From Aphidius gifuensis (Eukaryota; Arthropoda; Insecta; Hymenoptera; Braconidae): 64,000 bases of DNA. The stretch spans positions 11,663,446-11,727,445 of the forward strand of contig NC_057788.1 of the NCBI RefSeq assembly GCF_014905175.1, read 5' to 3'. The notes under the pieces were generated by a model, which was not told where the DNA came from, did no database searches, and saw only the letters and a list, made by a program, of their open reading frames with translations. The translations under genes were made by a program, and so were the position numbers. Shown here in pieces: positions 26,168 to 38,507 of the stretch; positions within the stretch are counted from its first letter, which is position 1, and every line of letters starts with the position of its first letter.

Positions 26168-26300
26168 GGCGTGTGGCCACTAGCATACTTTTTCGAACAA
26201 GTTCTATGCCATAGTCCATTTATTACTAGAAACATCTAGATTATTCCCAGTTATCACTGAAAAAGTCAGTTGTTTCTGGTAATAAATGAACTATAACGCC
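26168..26300. mobile_element. Partial GTGTGGCCACTAG element (copy 1)
   Basis: Shares AAGGCGTGTGGCCACTAGC and AAGTTCTATGCCATAGTCC with copies at 27084 and 58228. Its right end is degraded. It lies within the hAT element. Confidence 0.7.
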
Positions 26301-27083
26301 ATTTCTATTCAAATAGCTAACTTTTATCCATGGATAATTGTAAACAACTCAAAAACTCACATTATGCCCATCCCTGACTGATACGGTATTTGGTATTTTA
26401 CCGGCATTGAATACGGTATTTGTTATCGAATCGAAATATCATACCAATATGCCTTTTACCGAATTTTCTATGTAAATACCGTAAAATACGAGTAAGTTTT
26501 GATACGATATTTTTACAACTATATAGGTGAAAAATACGGTATTTTCTGTTCTAAGTATACGGGAAAAAATGGAAAGATCTCATTATATATAAAAATATAT
26601 CTATAGATATAATAATATATGAAAGTCTCATGCCCTAGCGGATAGCTCGACTCTCCAATGTAGCACTCAGTCGACAGCGATTTGACAGCCATTCGACAGC
26701 ATATGGGACATTCCATGTCAACTCACAGGGTTTTTTCCCTCACCCTCACAGATTTGAAAACGAATATTTTTTTTGGGTTAGTCATCGACTCAGATGTACC
26801 TCTGATTTTTTTTTTATTTTTACCATCATTAACCGCCGAGCCAGAATCAAAAAACACCTCCTTTACAAGAGTAAACTACGATTTCGCCATTTTTTAAAAA
26901 TCTGATTTTTTTACTGTAAGAAGTAGAGCAGAAGATGAGCTTAATTTCCAAATTTCATCATGGGATAACGATGGGTTCATTATAAAAAAATTTTTTTTCT
27001 ATGACAAAATCACTAAAATCGGACAAGATCATATGCCCAAACAACAGGTTTTTTTTTTGTTTCTTATAGGAAATTTCCTCACG

Positions 27084-27236
27084 ATTAAGGCGTGTGGCCA
27101 CTAGCATAGTTTTTCGAACAAGTTCTATGCCATAGTCCATTTATTACCAGAAACAACTGACTTTTTCAGTGATAACTGGGAATAATCTAGATGTTTCTGG
27201 TAATAAATGGACTATGGCATAGAACTTGTTCATATT
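27084..27236. mobile_element. GTGTGGCCACTAG element (copy 2), right end truncated
   Basis: Palindromic body (CATAGTCCATTTATTACCAG and its inverse) as in the fuller copy at 58228-58390. The right terminal part after GAACTTGTTC is missing. Confidence 0.75.
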
Positions 27237-28085
27237 ACTGAGAAAAATACGAAAAAAATTCCCACGCATGCGCAAAGTGGTTAAAAATCAAGTTCAATTA
27301 TCGAAAAAACGGCTATTTATCGGTAATATATAGTACAGCTATTAAAATAACGATTGATTCTAAAATTCAATAATAGTGATCGATAAAACTCGTCAAGGAA
27401 AAAAAAATGTCATAATAAAAATTTGACATCTCGAATAAATATTGATTGTTTAGCTATAATTACAGCTATAGTAAAAAATCTAACGACTAAGTAAATCGTA
27501 TACATGTTTTGAAAAAATATCGATACTTCGAAAACTTTTTTAAACATTATAATAGACTTTATTAATGATAGATTTGTATTTTTTTTATAAAAAAATTAAT
27601 AGAAAATATAAAAAAACTTGTAAAAATTTAAAAAAAAAATTTTTTTTTTGTTTATCATTTTTAAATTAATTGTTAATAACAATTGCATGTGAAAAACATA
27701 ATAACACAGTATAATTTTCTATTAAAAAATTAATAAAGTCTATTATAATGTTTAAACAATTTAAAACAATGAAAAATGAATAAATTAGACAGCTCTCAAT
27801 TCGGTGTCGGAAGCCTGTCGATTTAGTGACAAAATATCTCGGTAATAATGACCGAGTCAATTACCGATGAATGGTCTGAGGCTCGACAGCTTTCTGACTC
27901 CAGTAGAAATGCGAATCATGTCAATCTAACCTCTCTACCGTGTATAATTTAATCTTTTATTCAATATTAAATACATGTACTAGTCAAGGTTTCAGTCAGT
28001 TTAAGTTATTGTCATTATAATCTTATATTTATTTTATATTTTTCCAACTCATTTTGAGTATCCGGTGCTAGTGAATTACGTTTTA

Positions 28086-28440
28086 TGGCAGCGTTCTTTC
28101 GTCAATTTTTTTTTAGCGCATCATGACCACGCATTTGCGCAAAGGTGAAAAAGCACGTGAGTTTTCAAATGTTTGTAAGTGTGTGTAACGCACACATATA
28201 TACTTTAAAAATTTTACTGGATTTCTTCACTTCTGCGCAACTGCGCGGTCAGAATGCGTGAAAAAAAACTGGCCAAAGAACGCAGCCTATAGGTGCTGGA
28301 TCAGCCATGTTTTAATTTTTAATTTTTTAAGAATTATTTGTTCGACGTCACTGTTCTCTCCTCAAGTTTGCATGACAAGCGCATGTGCATGATCATGCGC
28401 ATGAAAGTGAAAAAAAATAAATACACAAAAGAAAGCACCT
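28086..28440. mobile_element. Degenerate GCGTTCTTTCGTC element adjoining a partial GGTGCTTTC element
   Basis: 28086-28290 matches the 44238-44437 element (GCGTTCTTTCGTCAATTTTT, ACCACGCATTTGCGCA). 28293-28440 matches the right part of the GGTGCTTTC family (GGATCAGCCATGTTTTAATT, ending GAAAGCACC). Confidence 0.7.
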
Positions 28441-28546
28441 TATATATGCTGTCGAATGGCTGTCAAATCGCTGTCGACTGAGTGCTACATTGGAGGCATT
28501 GGAGAGTCAAATCCCGATCGAATAGGTGTCGACGCATCCGCTAGGG

Positions 28547-30019
28547 TGAAATAAAAATTCAATTAAATGGACTCATTAATTATTATAATACGAAGAATAA
28601 CCATTTATTAATTAGTTTAATAATAATAAAATTAATAATAAAAATATAATTTATTGAATAATAAATTAATAATCAATTATTTATTAAACAATAAATAATA
28701 ATAAATTAATTAATTGATAAATTTGATCATAAATTAATAATTTAATTATTATTTATCAATATATTCACATTAAAGATGAAATAAACTATTTGAAATCAGC
28801 CGCGCAAACGGTAAGCTCCGCCTTTTTTGGTTAAAAATGATTTTTTACCGGTAAAAAATCTGGTTAAAAATGCTAAAAAAATAAAACACCGGTAAATTAA
28901 CAACCCTATTTTTGTTTTTTTAATTAATTCAAAATTCGAACGCCAGAGAGAGCGAAATCATAAATTCGCTGGATGAATGCGCAGCTGCGAACTCACACAC
29001 ACACAGCACTCACATTGACTCACACTAATCATGACAAAATAATCATTTTTAATTTAGAATCACATTTATAGTTTTGATCACATTACGTGATTTATTCATT
29101 GATCACATTCTAATTTAAAAACACTTTTATATTTTTTTGATCACATTATGTGATATTTCTATCAATGTGATCAATAAATAAATGCGTGTCTTACGAGACA
29201 TCCTGTATTGTTAGATATAAACTTTTTTCACCGTGCTGTGAATTTTCAGGGAAAAATGAAAAGATCTTCTCATATATAAGAGTATATCTGCAGATTAATG
29301 AAATCTGTTTTTTTTTCAAATTACAACCTGTCATTATATAAATATTTCGATATTTTTAATTTTCAACCATTAATATTTAGAAAACTATTAAAGATATCGG
29401 ATTTTTACTATGCCCATTGTTTTCTACAAAAAAAAAATACTACTGAAATCGATATCAATATTTTTTTTGGAAGTATCGGAATTCAGGCCCGTGGCACCCC
29501 GAAGTGCCCCCCATGGCGGCTTATTGGTGGTTATGACTTTTCCTACTATTCGTAATTTTATTTTATTTTATGCAGTTTTGGCTTCAAAATAAGGGACTTG
29601 GTTTTTTTTTTCGTGAAATTTTCTGGACTTAAAAAAAAAACTAAGTTCAACTTTAGAATTTCCACGAGATTTTTACTTAGCTGTAATTGTAGCCAAACAA
29701 TCAATATGCAGAGTTTTTTTTCTTAAACTTTTGGCTTCAAAATAAGGGACTTAGTTTTTTTTTCGTGAAATTTTTCTTTTTTCTAAAATTTAGAAGAAAA
29801 AAATTAGTAAGAGTTTTTACTTGGCCGCTAGATATTAGTAACATGATAAATATGATGTAATAATAAATAAGTAAAATCTAATTTTATTGTATTTATTATA
29901 TAATATTATATATTATAATTTCAAAAAAAAAAAATACATCATCATACTTTACGCTAATTAAATTTTTGCTACTTCAAATACTTACTTTGATGATTATTTA
30001 ATTTTTGTTGTCAAATAAT
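28547..30019. other. Non-genic spacer with minor repeats
   Basis: Contains AT-only stretches (28610-28760), a CA repeat near 28990, a GATCACATT-rich patch (29030-29170) and a direct repeat, TTTTGGCTTCAAAATAAGGG, at about 29577 and 29729. About 29240-29300 repeats 26560-26625 in direct orientation. A small GC-rich patch (about 29486-29530) is unexplained. No gene was found. Confidence 0.5.
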
Positions 30020-31537
30020 TTATTGATGAAGAATATTAAATATAGAATATGATAATTTTAGAATCTAAAAAATAAAATTTTATAAATTGAAATAAAACCA
30101 AAAAAAAGCTTATCTAATTTTATACAATAATTCTTTTGTTTGTTTTTTTTATTTAAAATTAAAATTCACAAAAAAAATTCATGTACACTTGTAAATGCAC
30201 CAAGCGAAAGTGTTATAATATATCCACATGTATATTGTATAGGTTTGAAACTGCGTATCATCATCATAATTAAACTTTTTTTCCCATTTTTTGATAATGA
30301 TGTCCATTCAGAATTATAAAGACTAACTGTCAGTGTGTCACTCTAATCAAATACGCAAGTATTATTTTCATATTAACAGAAAATAAATATATAATTATAA
30401 TAAAAATACATGAATATTTTTTATTTTATTAAATTTACCTCAGATGATATATTTTCTCCACAAATGCAATAAATATAAATTTGTATAGTCATGCAAATTA
30501 TATAGGCAATTAATGATACAAATTCCTTGCTCAATATATCAATGTATGTTAATTGAAAAACACTTGAGCATATTGCTATTGAACTTACAAAATATTGAAT
30601 TAATATTGAATAAGTAAATGTTTCATTTGTTGTTTTTGCAAATCTAGAATATTAATTATTCGATAATATATTATAATTGAATAAGAATAAGACAATACAA
30701 TTACTCAACTGATAAATGAAAATTTGTAATTTAGTACAATCTTTCCAATAATTATGTTCAAGTAGTATTATATTATAATATCTCAAGTAACTCATTTTTT
30801 CAATATATTTATTCGTTTTTGAAATACGATATTTCAAAAGTTTTATATGAGTACAATTTATCATCAATAATCCATACAATAAAATGTCAAATGCAATATG
30901 AATATTTGCTATATTATAATATGCTATAATTTGATAAAAATAACCAACCCAATATCCTTTACCTGTTGATAAAATTTGTGGTAACGTACAGGAAAAGGGA
31001 AATTGATGAAGTGGTATGTCTCGTATCAATGAAGATATAATAAAATATGAGATGGTAAAAGTTACCAAAAAATTGTATTTTATCGTGACTTTCCTTCAAT
31101 ATCAATATATTAATTATTTATTATTAATTATATACTCACATATACACAAATATTTGTGATACCACTTGCCTTATTCTGCCACCATCAATTGATAATATTT
31201 TGGTCTCATTATCATCACGTGGCTGTAAGTTATTATCCAAGAGTGTTGATAGTAATTTCGAAATAACATTTTGTTTTACAATAATATTAATCATTTTTAA
31301 ACATCCACATATGTGTGTAACTAATAAAAATGATGCATTTGCAAATTCTTCAGCGTTATTAAAAGAACCAAATAATGCAATAAACTCTGTTAATGACATT
31401 GTTATTTCCATAAAAATAATAAGTCCAGTATAAAATTTATATAATTTTCTCTTCCAATTGTAAACATTGTCATCTGAATACCACAATAAACCCATAATAC
31501 GACACCATAATATACTAACTGATAGATATGATATCAT
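30020..31537 (-). CDS. Odorant receptor, insect 7tm_6 family
   Basis: Five exons on the minus strand: 31140-31537, 30710-31093, 30439-30643, 30187-30342, 30020-30064; all in phase and 395 residues, the normal length. Insect odorant receptors are seven-helix ion-channel subunits that pair with Orco in sensory dendrites. Family marks: FPFSCTLP followed by a GYWVGYFYQ segment mid-protein, YIYCICGENISSES near the last helices, then SLYNSEWTSLSKNGKKSLIMM, RSFKP and GYIITLSLGAFTS. The 45-bp last exon supplies ILKLSYSIF, the conserved end of the family. No frameshift or stop is seen. The ligand cannot be told. It stands alone in a repeat island, not in a tandem receptor array. The donor of exon 2 (CA|GTTGAG) is weak. 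Confidence 0.88.
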
Positions 31538-32457
31538 ATTGACTTGTCTTTGAATATACGTAAAAATATTATTTCAATTTACAGAGTGGGATATAGTGAC
31601 CCTTGAGAAGGGTTGAATAAAAATGCGTTATACTTTTCTAAGAATAAAAATATCCAGGCTTACTTTATTCCAATGAAAAGTATTTTCATAATATACTATG
31701 TAAATAGTAAGGTAGTACAATAGGAAAAAAATAAAAATTCAAAATAGGGAGAAGAGTTGTCATTGTTTTTATGAAATATTAATATTCGTGTATTTCCATA
31801 CACCGGCAGTTTTGAAAAATAAAAAACAAATAAAAATTGAGATAGACTCGAGTGGCAAAATTTTCTAGAGGGGGTGAATCAATCAATATGCCGCAGTTGA
31901 TGTCGAACAGTCGAACTGTACTGATGCACAAGTGAAAAGCAATAAATAAAAAGCTGATAGTGATAACTTATACAAACTCATCACAAAATATTTTTAAAAG
32001 TGTGTGTGTATTATCAGTACGCGCGGGAAAAGTGATCCTTAAGAAGAATTCTTCTGTATTTATTTCAGTAGTATTAGTCCAGGAGATAAAGGTCGGAATC
32101 TATCATTTTCGATTTCGATTTTGAAAAAAAATAAGTAGGTATCGCATTGATAAGGAAATCGATTGGTCAGGGTTAAAAAAATTTTTAAAGGGTTGAAAAA
32201 AAATAGAAAGAGTGAAACATAGGTGTTTTTTGAGAATATCTTGAAAACTAAGGGGTATAGATGAAAGTTGCAAGGAAAAGCTTCAACTTATTTATCAAGG
32301 GTTTTTTGCTTTTTTGAAAGGGTTAAGCATGCGGGAAATCGGAATTATGAATATCGTTAAAAATGCCTCTGGTCGATCAAGAAAAAGAGATGTGGATTCT
32401 TTTTCTCCTCTCATTCGTAGCTCATCCGAGGCTGAAACTCTAAGAAATTTAAACTGG
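31538..32457. other. Upstream region of the odorant receptor and spacer
   Basis: AT-rich with no recognised exon or repeat end. The receptor promoter should lie in the first few hundred bases. 31850-32120 is somewhat more complex but has no open frame of note. Confidence 0.4.
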
Positions 32458-32712
32458 GCTTTAAATTGTTTATAAAAAATTTTGTTTATAACAATATCAT
32501 TAATTCAAACAATTTTACTAGAAAATTCAGAAATTAAATTAAGATAACTAATGAACGATTGAAATTTATAAATAAATAATTTAACTGCAATAAAATATTT
32601 TATTTTTTCATGTTATTACTTTTTTATTTTTTCTAAATTTTTTATTAAAATTGTTTAAATGATCGAAACAAAATTTATTAACAAAAATTTTCGTTATAAA
32701 CAATTTGAATCC
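32458..32712. repeat. Inverted repeat, arms about 75 bp
   Basis: Left arm 32458-32535 (TTTAAATTGTTTATAA...) is matched in reverse by 32630-32712 (...TTATAAACAATTTGAAT). It is a diverged small foldback with no coding content. Confidence 0.6.
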
Positions 32713-32939
32713 CGATGAATATTATATTTATGTAGACTCTTAATTCTCGTCTATTGATTCATTTTTTTGACGCGAAAATTCTGAAAAAAATCCGGAGTTA
32801 TATCAGAATCTCTTTTCGTAAGTCCCAATTAACTCCGGATTTCCACGGATTTCGACGTAAACAAGATTAGACTATCAATATTTTGAGAAGTGCTGAAAAT
32901 AGCTTTAAATACGTCATAAATTTATGATACTGCAATATT

Positions 32940-33890
32940 AGATTTATCCCCCAAAAAAAGAAAACGTTCATAACTTCTAAACTAATTGTCGTAAAGACTT
33001 CGGATTTGGCTTAAAAGAAGCGGCTTTAGAAATTCTATCGCCCCTAATAAAAAAAAACATTATCTATTCGACCATTTTTTTTTTTTTCCAAAAAATGAAA
33101 AATAAAAAAAATTGTGTTTATTTTTTTTTTCACGAAAAATACTATTCGTATGGGAAAAATTTATTTGAAAAAGTTATAGAATTTTGAAAAACGATTATTT
33201 TAAGTCTAATATGAATAAACCTCTGCGACTACTTTATTTTGAGTTTGGTTATAGCTTGTGCCGTTTTCATTTTTTAGGCAAACAATAACTCGTGATGAAA
33301 TGGTGTTAGAGACTTCATATTAGGCTTAAAACATGCGTACTCAAAAAATCTATCGCCTCTCCAAGAAAATTTTGAACTATGAATCACATTTCTCATAAAA
33401 AATTTAAAAAAATCGATTTTTTTTTTTTTTTTAAAAAGTGACTGAACACATAATGCTTTTTCTCATAAGGGACGATGGAGTTTTAGAAGACGCATCGTTT
33501 GAGCCTAATACAAAGTCTCTACTACAATTTTATCAAAAGTTATTGCTTTCCTAGTTTTCAAGTAATTTCTGAAAAACGCTCCAACTTTCGACAAATTCGT
33601 CCTAAATACTTTGTATAAGACTTAAAAAGCATGTGTGATAAAATCCTACAACTTTTACTCGAAACTTTTTCCAAAAAAAATTATAGTTTTTATAAAATTG
33701 TAAAAAATAGAATTTTTGAAATATTTTCGTAATTTTTTTTTCAAAAATAGATAAAAATTGACTATTGGAATCAGGATAAACCCCTCAAGGGGCGATAGAG
33801 TTTCGAAAACCACATTTTTTGAGCCTAATTTGAAGTCATTCCGTTGATTCTAACAAACCTATAGCTTGCCTTAACTCTACGTAATTTGAA
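32940..33890. repeat. Diverged foldback-like repeat
   Basis: Motifs around TCTATCGCCCCT on the left and AGGGGCGATAGAGTTTC on the right face each other. Phrases like AGACTTC(A/G)(G/T)ATT(A/T)GGCTTAAAA recur at roughly 300-bp steps in alternating orientation. It is probably an old, decayed inverted-repeat element. Confidence 0.5.
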
Positions 33891-33999
33891 AGAAAAAAAA
33901 AAAAAATTGATTTTGAGAAAATTAAAAAAAAATGTACTATTATTGTATTGTTACTTTCAAAAATCATTTAACAGATAAAATTTAACACGGCCCTAGCCG

Positions 34000-34310
34000 G
34001 AGTAATAAAAATTTTTAATTTTCAACGGTAACGCGGGCCACACGCTCCAACAAACGTTACAGATCTTTTTTAATTTTTTTTCCGGCATTACTCCGAGGTC
34101 ACTTTGTTTTTGGCCCATTTCCTGAAAAATTACTCCGGCATGAGATTGATGACGGAGAAAATACTCTGTCATGAGATCACTGCCAGAGCAATTACTCCGG
34201 CATAAAATCACTGCTAGAGTTTTTTCTCCTTCATTTATCTCATGCCAGAATAATTTTTCCGGTACTAATTTCATGTCGACGAAACTATTCCGGTATCAAT
34301 CTCATGGGAT
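34000..34310. repeat. Degenerate tandem repeat based on ACTCCGGCAT
   Basis: Units of about 30 bp combine ATCACTGCCAGAG-like and ATTACTCCGGCAT-like pieces, with several copies between 34090 and 34310. It is non-coding. Confidence 0.55.
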
Positions 34311-34317
34311 AAAAATG

Positions 34318-34474
34318 CACTCAGAGAAGGATATGTTAACAGTATTAACATATCCTGTTTAATGTTAACATTTATATTGCTATATGTTTAAATGGGTGGT
34401 GGCTGATAAGTTTACATCAAAGATATATATCTTAACATTAAACTTTTGTATGTTAACATATCCTTCTCTGAGTG
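34318..34474. mobile_element. 157-bp MITE with ends CACTCAGAGAAGG
   Basis: Perfect terminal inverted repeats: CACTCAGAGAAGGATATG on the left and CATATCCTTCTCTGAGTG on the right, continuing through GTTAACA. No clear target duplication was seen and there is no coding content. Confidence 0.8.
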
Positions 34475-35399
34475 TGGATTAATGCCGGGGAAATATTTCC
34501 ACCAGCGCCAGCACAATTTTTGGGATTTCTCTGAAAAAATTCAATCACCAAAAAAAAAAAAAAAATGATCATACAGTTGCAGAAGCAAAGACTACAAATT
34601 TATTTCATTCTCAATCGTTACAATGATTATTGTTACAACTAAAATTTATTTAATTTTCATTCATTTTGCTTGTTCCTTCTAATCGGTCATCTTCATGTCC
34701 AGAATCGCTTTCTTCTAACCTTTTAAACTCTGTTTTTATTCTTTTTGTAGTACCATGATTTTAGCCTGTCAATGTTGAATATTTATTACAAAATTGTCGA
34801 GTGTGATTGTATTTATTTTATTTACTTTTTTCCCTCGGTTGAATCAGGATTTAAAGTTTTAGTTGTTGCTAAAGTCGTCGTTATATTTTCAATTTTTTTA
34901 TATTCATTTATTTTCAATTCATTTAATGCTATCACATCACCCTTTTTTCCCTCGAAATTTTCTGACTCTTCATTTCATATGGTTAGTTCAATCTAAAATA
35001 TATTTTCTTTGGTAAATTTAATATCTTCATTTAGCTTAATCAAACTTTTTTCATTTAAATTTTATTTTACTTCATAATCACTGTCGTCTACTAATGTTAT
35101 TGTTCTTTATTTTAATAACCATCCTGACATTGCATATATATAAATTCCATTTCATTTATTGCTATTATGATTGCGATGATATCTAAATAATGTCATTATT
35201 ACTATTGAATAATTTTCTTTTTTTTTTTTTTTGCTAAAATAATTTTACCTGCAAATAAATTAATTAGTAGATGTACTATATCGAATTTTATATTAGCTTC
35301 TACTGGTATCATTATTTTTTTATTATTTGTTGAAAAGTATTGTAATTAATTTTCTTCTTACAAAAATGATTGGATTAAGATAAGTTGATTTGGATTGAA
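34475..35399. other. Spacer
   Basis: AT-rich with no recognised gene. 35303-35360 is the left copy of a direct repeat whose partner is at 36898-36955, flanking the next foldback. Confidence 0.4.
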
Positions 35400-36845
35400 T
35401 AAAGACTTCTTAATCAAATCATAAAAACTTCTTGAATCATGAAAAACGTCTTGGATCAAAACAAATTTTTCATGTTTTAGAAGTATACTTCTTGGATTAT
35501 GAACAAAAGTGTCTTTATCCAAGGCAAATTGTTCATGTTTTTAAGTATACTTCTTGGATTTTGGTAAATATTGTCTTGGATCGAGACGAACTGTTCATGT
35601 TTTTAGAAGTATGCTTCTTGGATTATGGATAAATAATGTGTCTTGGACCGGGAATAAACTGTTCATGTTTTTAGAGTATGCTTCTTGGATTATGGATAAA
35701 TGTGTGTCCTGGATCGAGACGAACTGTTCATGTTTTTACTGATATGCTTCATATTATGGATAAATGTGTCTTGGACCGAGACAAACTGTTTCATGTTTTT
35801 AGAAGTATGCTTCTTGGATTATGAACAAAATTTTCTCTTCAGACATATTAATTCATGTTTTAGAGATATTCTTCTTGAATTATATGAATCGATATGTCTC
35901 GGTTCAATTTAACTCAATATTTTTTTATGAACATTTATTCTCAATAGGATTGAAAATAAAAAAAATAAAAAAAATTTTTCAATTACAAACTTGTAATTTG
36001 TAATTTTTTTTATCCTGCAATTTTTATTTTATAACTTTTTTTCTTACAATTTTTTTTTTTTTTTTACCTAACGAGGGACCCGAACCTATGACCGTAAAAC
36101 CTATCTAATCTAAACCTGTGCCTTAGCTCGCTTAACCACGGGCGCGATATGGAAACGGGAAGTTATTTGTATTACTTTAGTGACAAGATATTTTATGTTT
36201 AACAATTATTTGGAAAACATAAAATGTTTCGATATAACAAAAGAATGATATTATAGTAATTTAATAATTAATTATAAAAAATATATATATATACGTGTAG
36301 TTTCAGTTCATTTGTATAATAAATTTTTAAAAAAATATCTTGTCACTAAAGTAATACAAATAACTTTCCGTTTCACGCATTGGTTAAACTGTGGACTGAT
36401 GAATGGACACAATTCGGTCCCGTTGGAAATAAAATTAACGGGCGATATAAAATAAAAAATTGCGGAAATTACACAAATTACAGGGTTTGTAAGCCAAATC
36501 TATTGATAAATGTTCGCCAAGCTAAGCAATATTATAATTCCAAGACATATCGATTCATAATTCCAAAAGTACTTCTAAAAACATGAACAATATGTGAACC
36601 GAGACACTTTTGTTCATAATCCAAGCATACTTTAAAACATGAAAAGTTTGTCTCGGTCCAAGACACACATTTACTATAATCCAAGAAGCATGCTTTAAAA
36701 ACATGAACAATTTGCCTTTGACCAAAGAACACTTTTGTTCATAATCCAAGAAGTATACTTCTAAAAACATAGAACAATTTGTTTTGATCCAAGACGTTTT
36801 TCATGATTCAAGAAGTTTTTATGATTTGATTAAAAGAAGTCTTTA
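35400..36845. mobile_element. Foldback element with tandem-repeat arms and a tRNA-like core
   Basis: The left arm (35400-35900) is about six degenerate units of roughly 70 bp containing TTCATGTTTTTAGAAGTAT, CTTCTTGGATTATG and TGTCTTGGA. The right arm (36530-36845) holds about four such units in reverse. Closer in, AAGTTATTTGTATTACTTTA (about 36161) pairs with its inverse near 36340. Segment 36057-36150 resembles tRNA. No protein is encoded; the short frames across the units are repeat artefacts. Confidence 0.75.
36057..36150 (-). repeat. tRNA-like (SINE-like) sequence with pol III boxes
   Basis: On the minus strand: a box A-like GTGGTTAAGCGAGCTAAGGC, then about 40 bp, then box B GGTTCGGGTCC, then an A-rich run after GTTAGGT. 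The acceptor ends cannot pair as in a working tRNA, so this is tRNA-derived rather than a tRNA gene. Confidence 0.55.
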
Positions 36846-36898
36846 TATCAATCAAGTAACACCACACAAAACTTTCTGATACTTCTTTTTCAGTATAT

Positions 36899-38373
36899 TG
36901 GTATCATTATTTTTTTATTATTTGTTGATGGGTATTGTCCATTAATTTTTCTTACTAATCTTCCAGTGATCGTATATATTTTGTTTCACTTGAATATTTA
37001 ATAATTTATCATGTTAATAATTTTTTTTTAAATCTTTTTGTTGAAAAATCTTGTTGAAAAATATGATTTTTCCATGATAGTTTCCTAATATTTTCCTATA
37101 ATTATCGTATTTTTCTTTATATTCAGTGATTTTTCTAGATTGTCGTTTATTCGTTTATATATTCTTTATTTTTCTATATTTTTCTTCATTTTTCATATTT
37201 ATCATGCTTATATTAATTAAAGGACTTAGAAAGATTTCAGGGGGTTTACTATGGTTGGGGGGGGGGGGACATAATCTATATGTTCCCTTATTTATCGTAT
37301 TTTTTTTTATATACAGTGATTTCTTTTGGATATTTTTCTATATTTTCCTTTATATTTACTGATTTTTCTTTGATATTTACTGATATTTTTACATATTTAT
37401 CGTTTTTTTCTTTATATTCAGTCACATTCCTATATTTGCCTTTATATTTACCGGTTTTTCTTTGATATTTTCCTATATTTTCCTTCATATATTTACTGAT
37501 ATTTTGCCATATTTATCGTTTTTTTCAGTCACTTTTTTATATTTTCCTTTATATTTACTGATATTTTTCCATATTTATCTTTTTTTTTTTTATATTCAGT
37601 GATTTTTCTTTTATATTTACTGATATTTTCCCATATTTATCTTTTCTTTCTTGTATTCACTGTTTCTTTATTTTTCACTTTCTATATACTTTCCATATAC
37701 ATTTGTATATCGTATTGTTAAGGTTGTTTGTAAATGATTTGAGTTTCTATAGATTTTTAATTAGCTTTTTTTAAATGATAATTATCTATCTTGACAATTT
37801 ATTTCAATTTTGCCTCGGCTTTTATAGATAATGAATGTCAAAGTTGACAACTTTATACACGAAGAATAGTGCGAAACAATAAAAACATAAACTATAAATT
37901 CGTTGGTACTTCTAGAAAAAACACAAGTTGTAGAAAAGAAAAAACAGAATATAAGAAAAAGATAAGTTAGGTATAAAATAGGACACTTTAAAGTGGACCC
38001 ATTTCCCGGTTTTAAAATTACTTTCTCGCGTGCAGAACATTTCATTCATACTATTTCGTAGGTGACTTAAATAATGCATGGACTTGGTTTCAGGACACAT
38101 TTTGCTTCAAAAGAATTTTCAGGGTACCCAGAGATGGGAGGCCTCAACTAATGGGTTTCGAATTGAGGACATGAAAATTTTGATTTAGAAGGAAAGAAAC
38201 TAGAAACAAGGCAGGAAACCCACGAGATTTTCCAAAAAATTGGGATCATTTAATATGGGCGGTAATGTAATAATAAAATCAAGATTTGTACATAATTAAC
38301 AATAACAAAGTATTGTTAATTAAAATTTTAGAGTAAACAATTTTTTTTTTAACCATTATATTGAAGTATGCAT
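36899..38373. other. Spacer with TTT-ATATT-rich tandem sequence and a G12 run
   Basis: About 37100-37680 is a degenerate tandem of units like ATATTTACTGATATTTTTCC. It contains a run of 12 G at 37257-37268. 37700-38370 is AT-rich, with no gene recognised. Confidence 0.5.
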
Positions 38374-38507
38374 CCACACGGAAATAAAATATATGATTTA
38401 TATATAAAATTATATATAATAATTATATGTAACAATTATATATACTATTGGGCGAAAACGTGTATATAATTTATATAAAATTTATATACCTATATAACGA
38501 TTATATA

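Larger units (their letters stand above)
25384..26384. mobile_element. hAT-type non-autonomous element with 8-bp target duplication
   Basis: The element spans 25392-26376. Its ends are CAGAGATGGGCA and TGCCCATCCCTG, inverted and typical of hAT termini. ACTGATAC sits directly outside both ends (25384-25391 and 26377-26384), a perfect 8-bp duplication. No transposase frame is present. At least three other repeats lie inside: a GGGGTGCATTCC element (25543-25934), a palindrome (26007-26132) and part of a GTGTGGCCAC element (about 26168-26300). Confidence 0.88.
26633..28546. mobile_element. 1.9-kb inverted-repeat element (ends CCCTAGCGGAT), with nested insertions
   Basis: The left arm 26633-26705 and right arm 28446-28546 are reverse complements (CCCTAGCGGAT..., CCAATGTAGCACTCAGTCGA, CATTCGACAGCATAT); the right arm carries about 25 extra bp. 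Inside are a GTGTGGCCAC element, sequence related to the arms of the 54-56 kb foldback (27000-27560) and degenerate copies of two TA-flanked families (28086-28440). No transposase was found. Confidence 0.75.

Noticed and set aside
30160..30200. Premature C-terminus (TSVHEFFL stop) making the odorant receptor a pseudogene
   Set aside because: A GT donor after the Ser codon and a 45-bp exon at 30020-30064 give the conserved ILKLSYSIF ending.
33993..34274. 93-codon minus-strand frame with several Cys and Glu residues
   Set aside because: It is generated by the ACTCCGGCAT tandem repeat and has no start context or family resemblance.
35432..36770. Several 60-70 codon frames with repeating MFLEVYFLDYEQ-like peptides
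   Set aside because: They are translations of the 70-bp tandem units in a foldback, present in several frames and on both strands.
37257..37268. Run of 12 G as a G-quadruplex or regulatory element
   Set aside because: It is an isolated homopolymer in low-complexity DNA, as likely to be a sequencing or assembly artefact.
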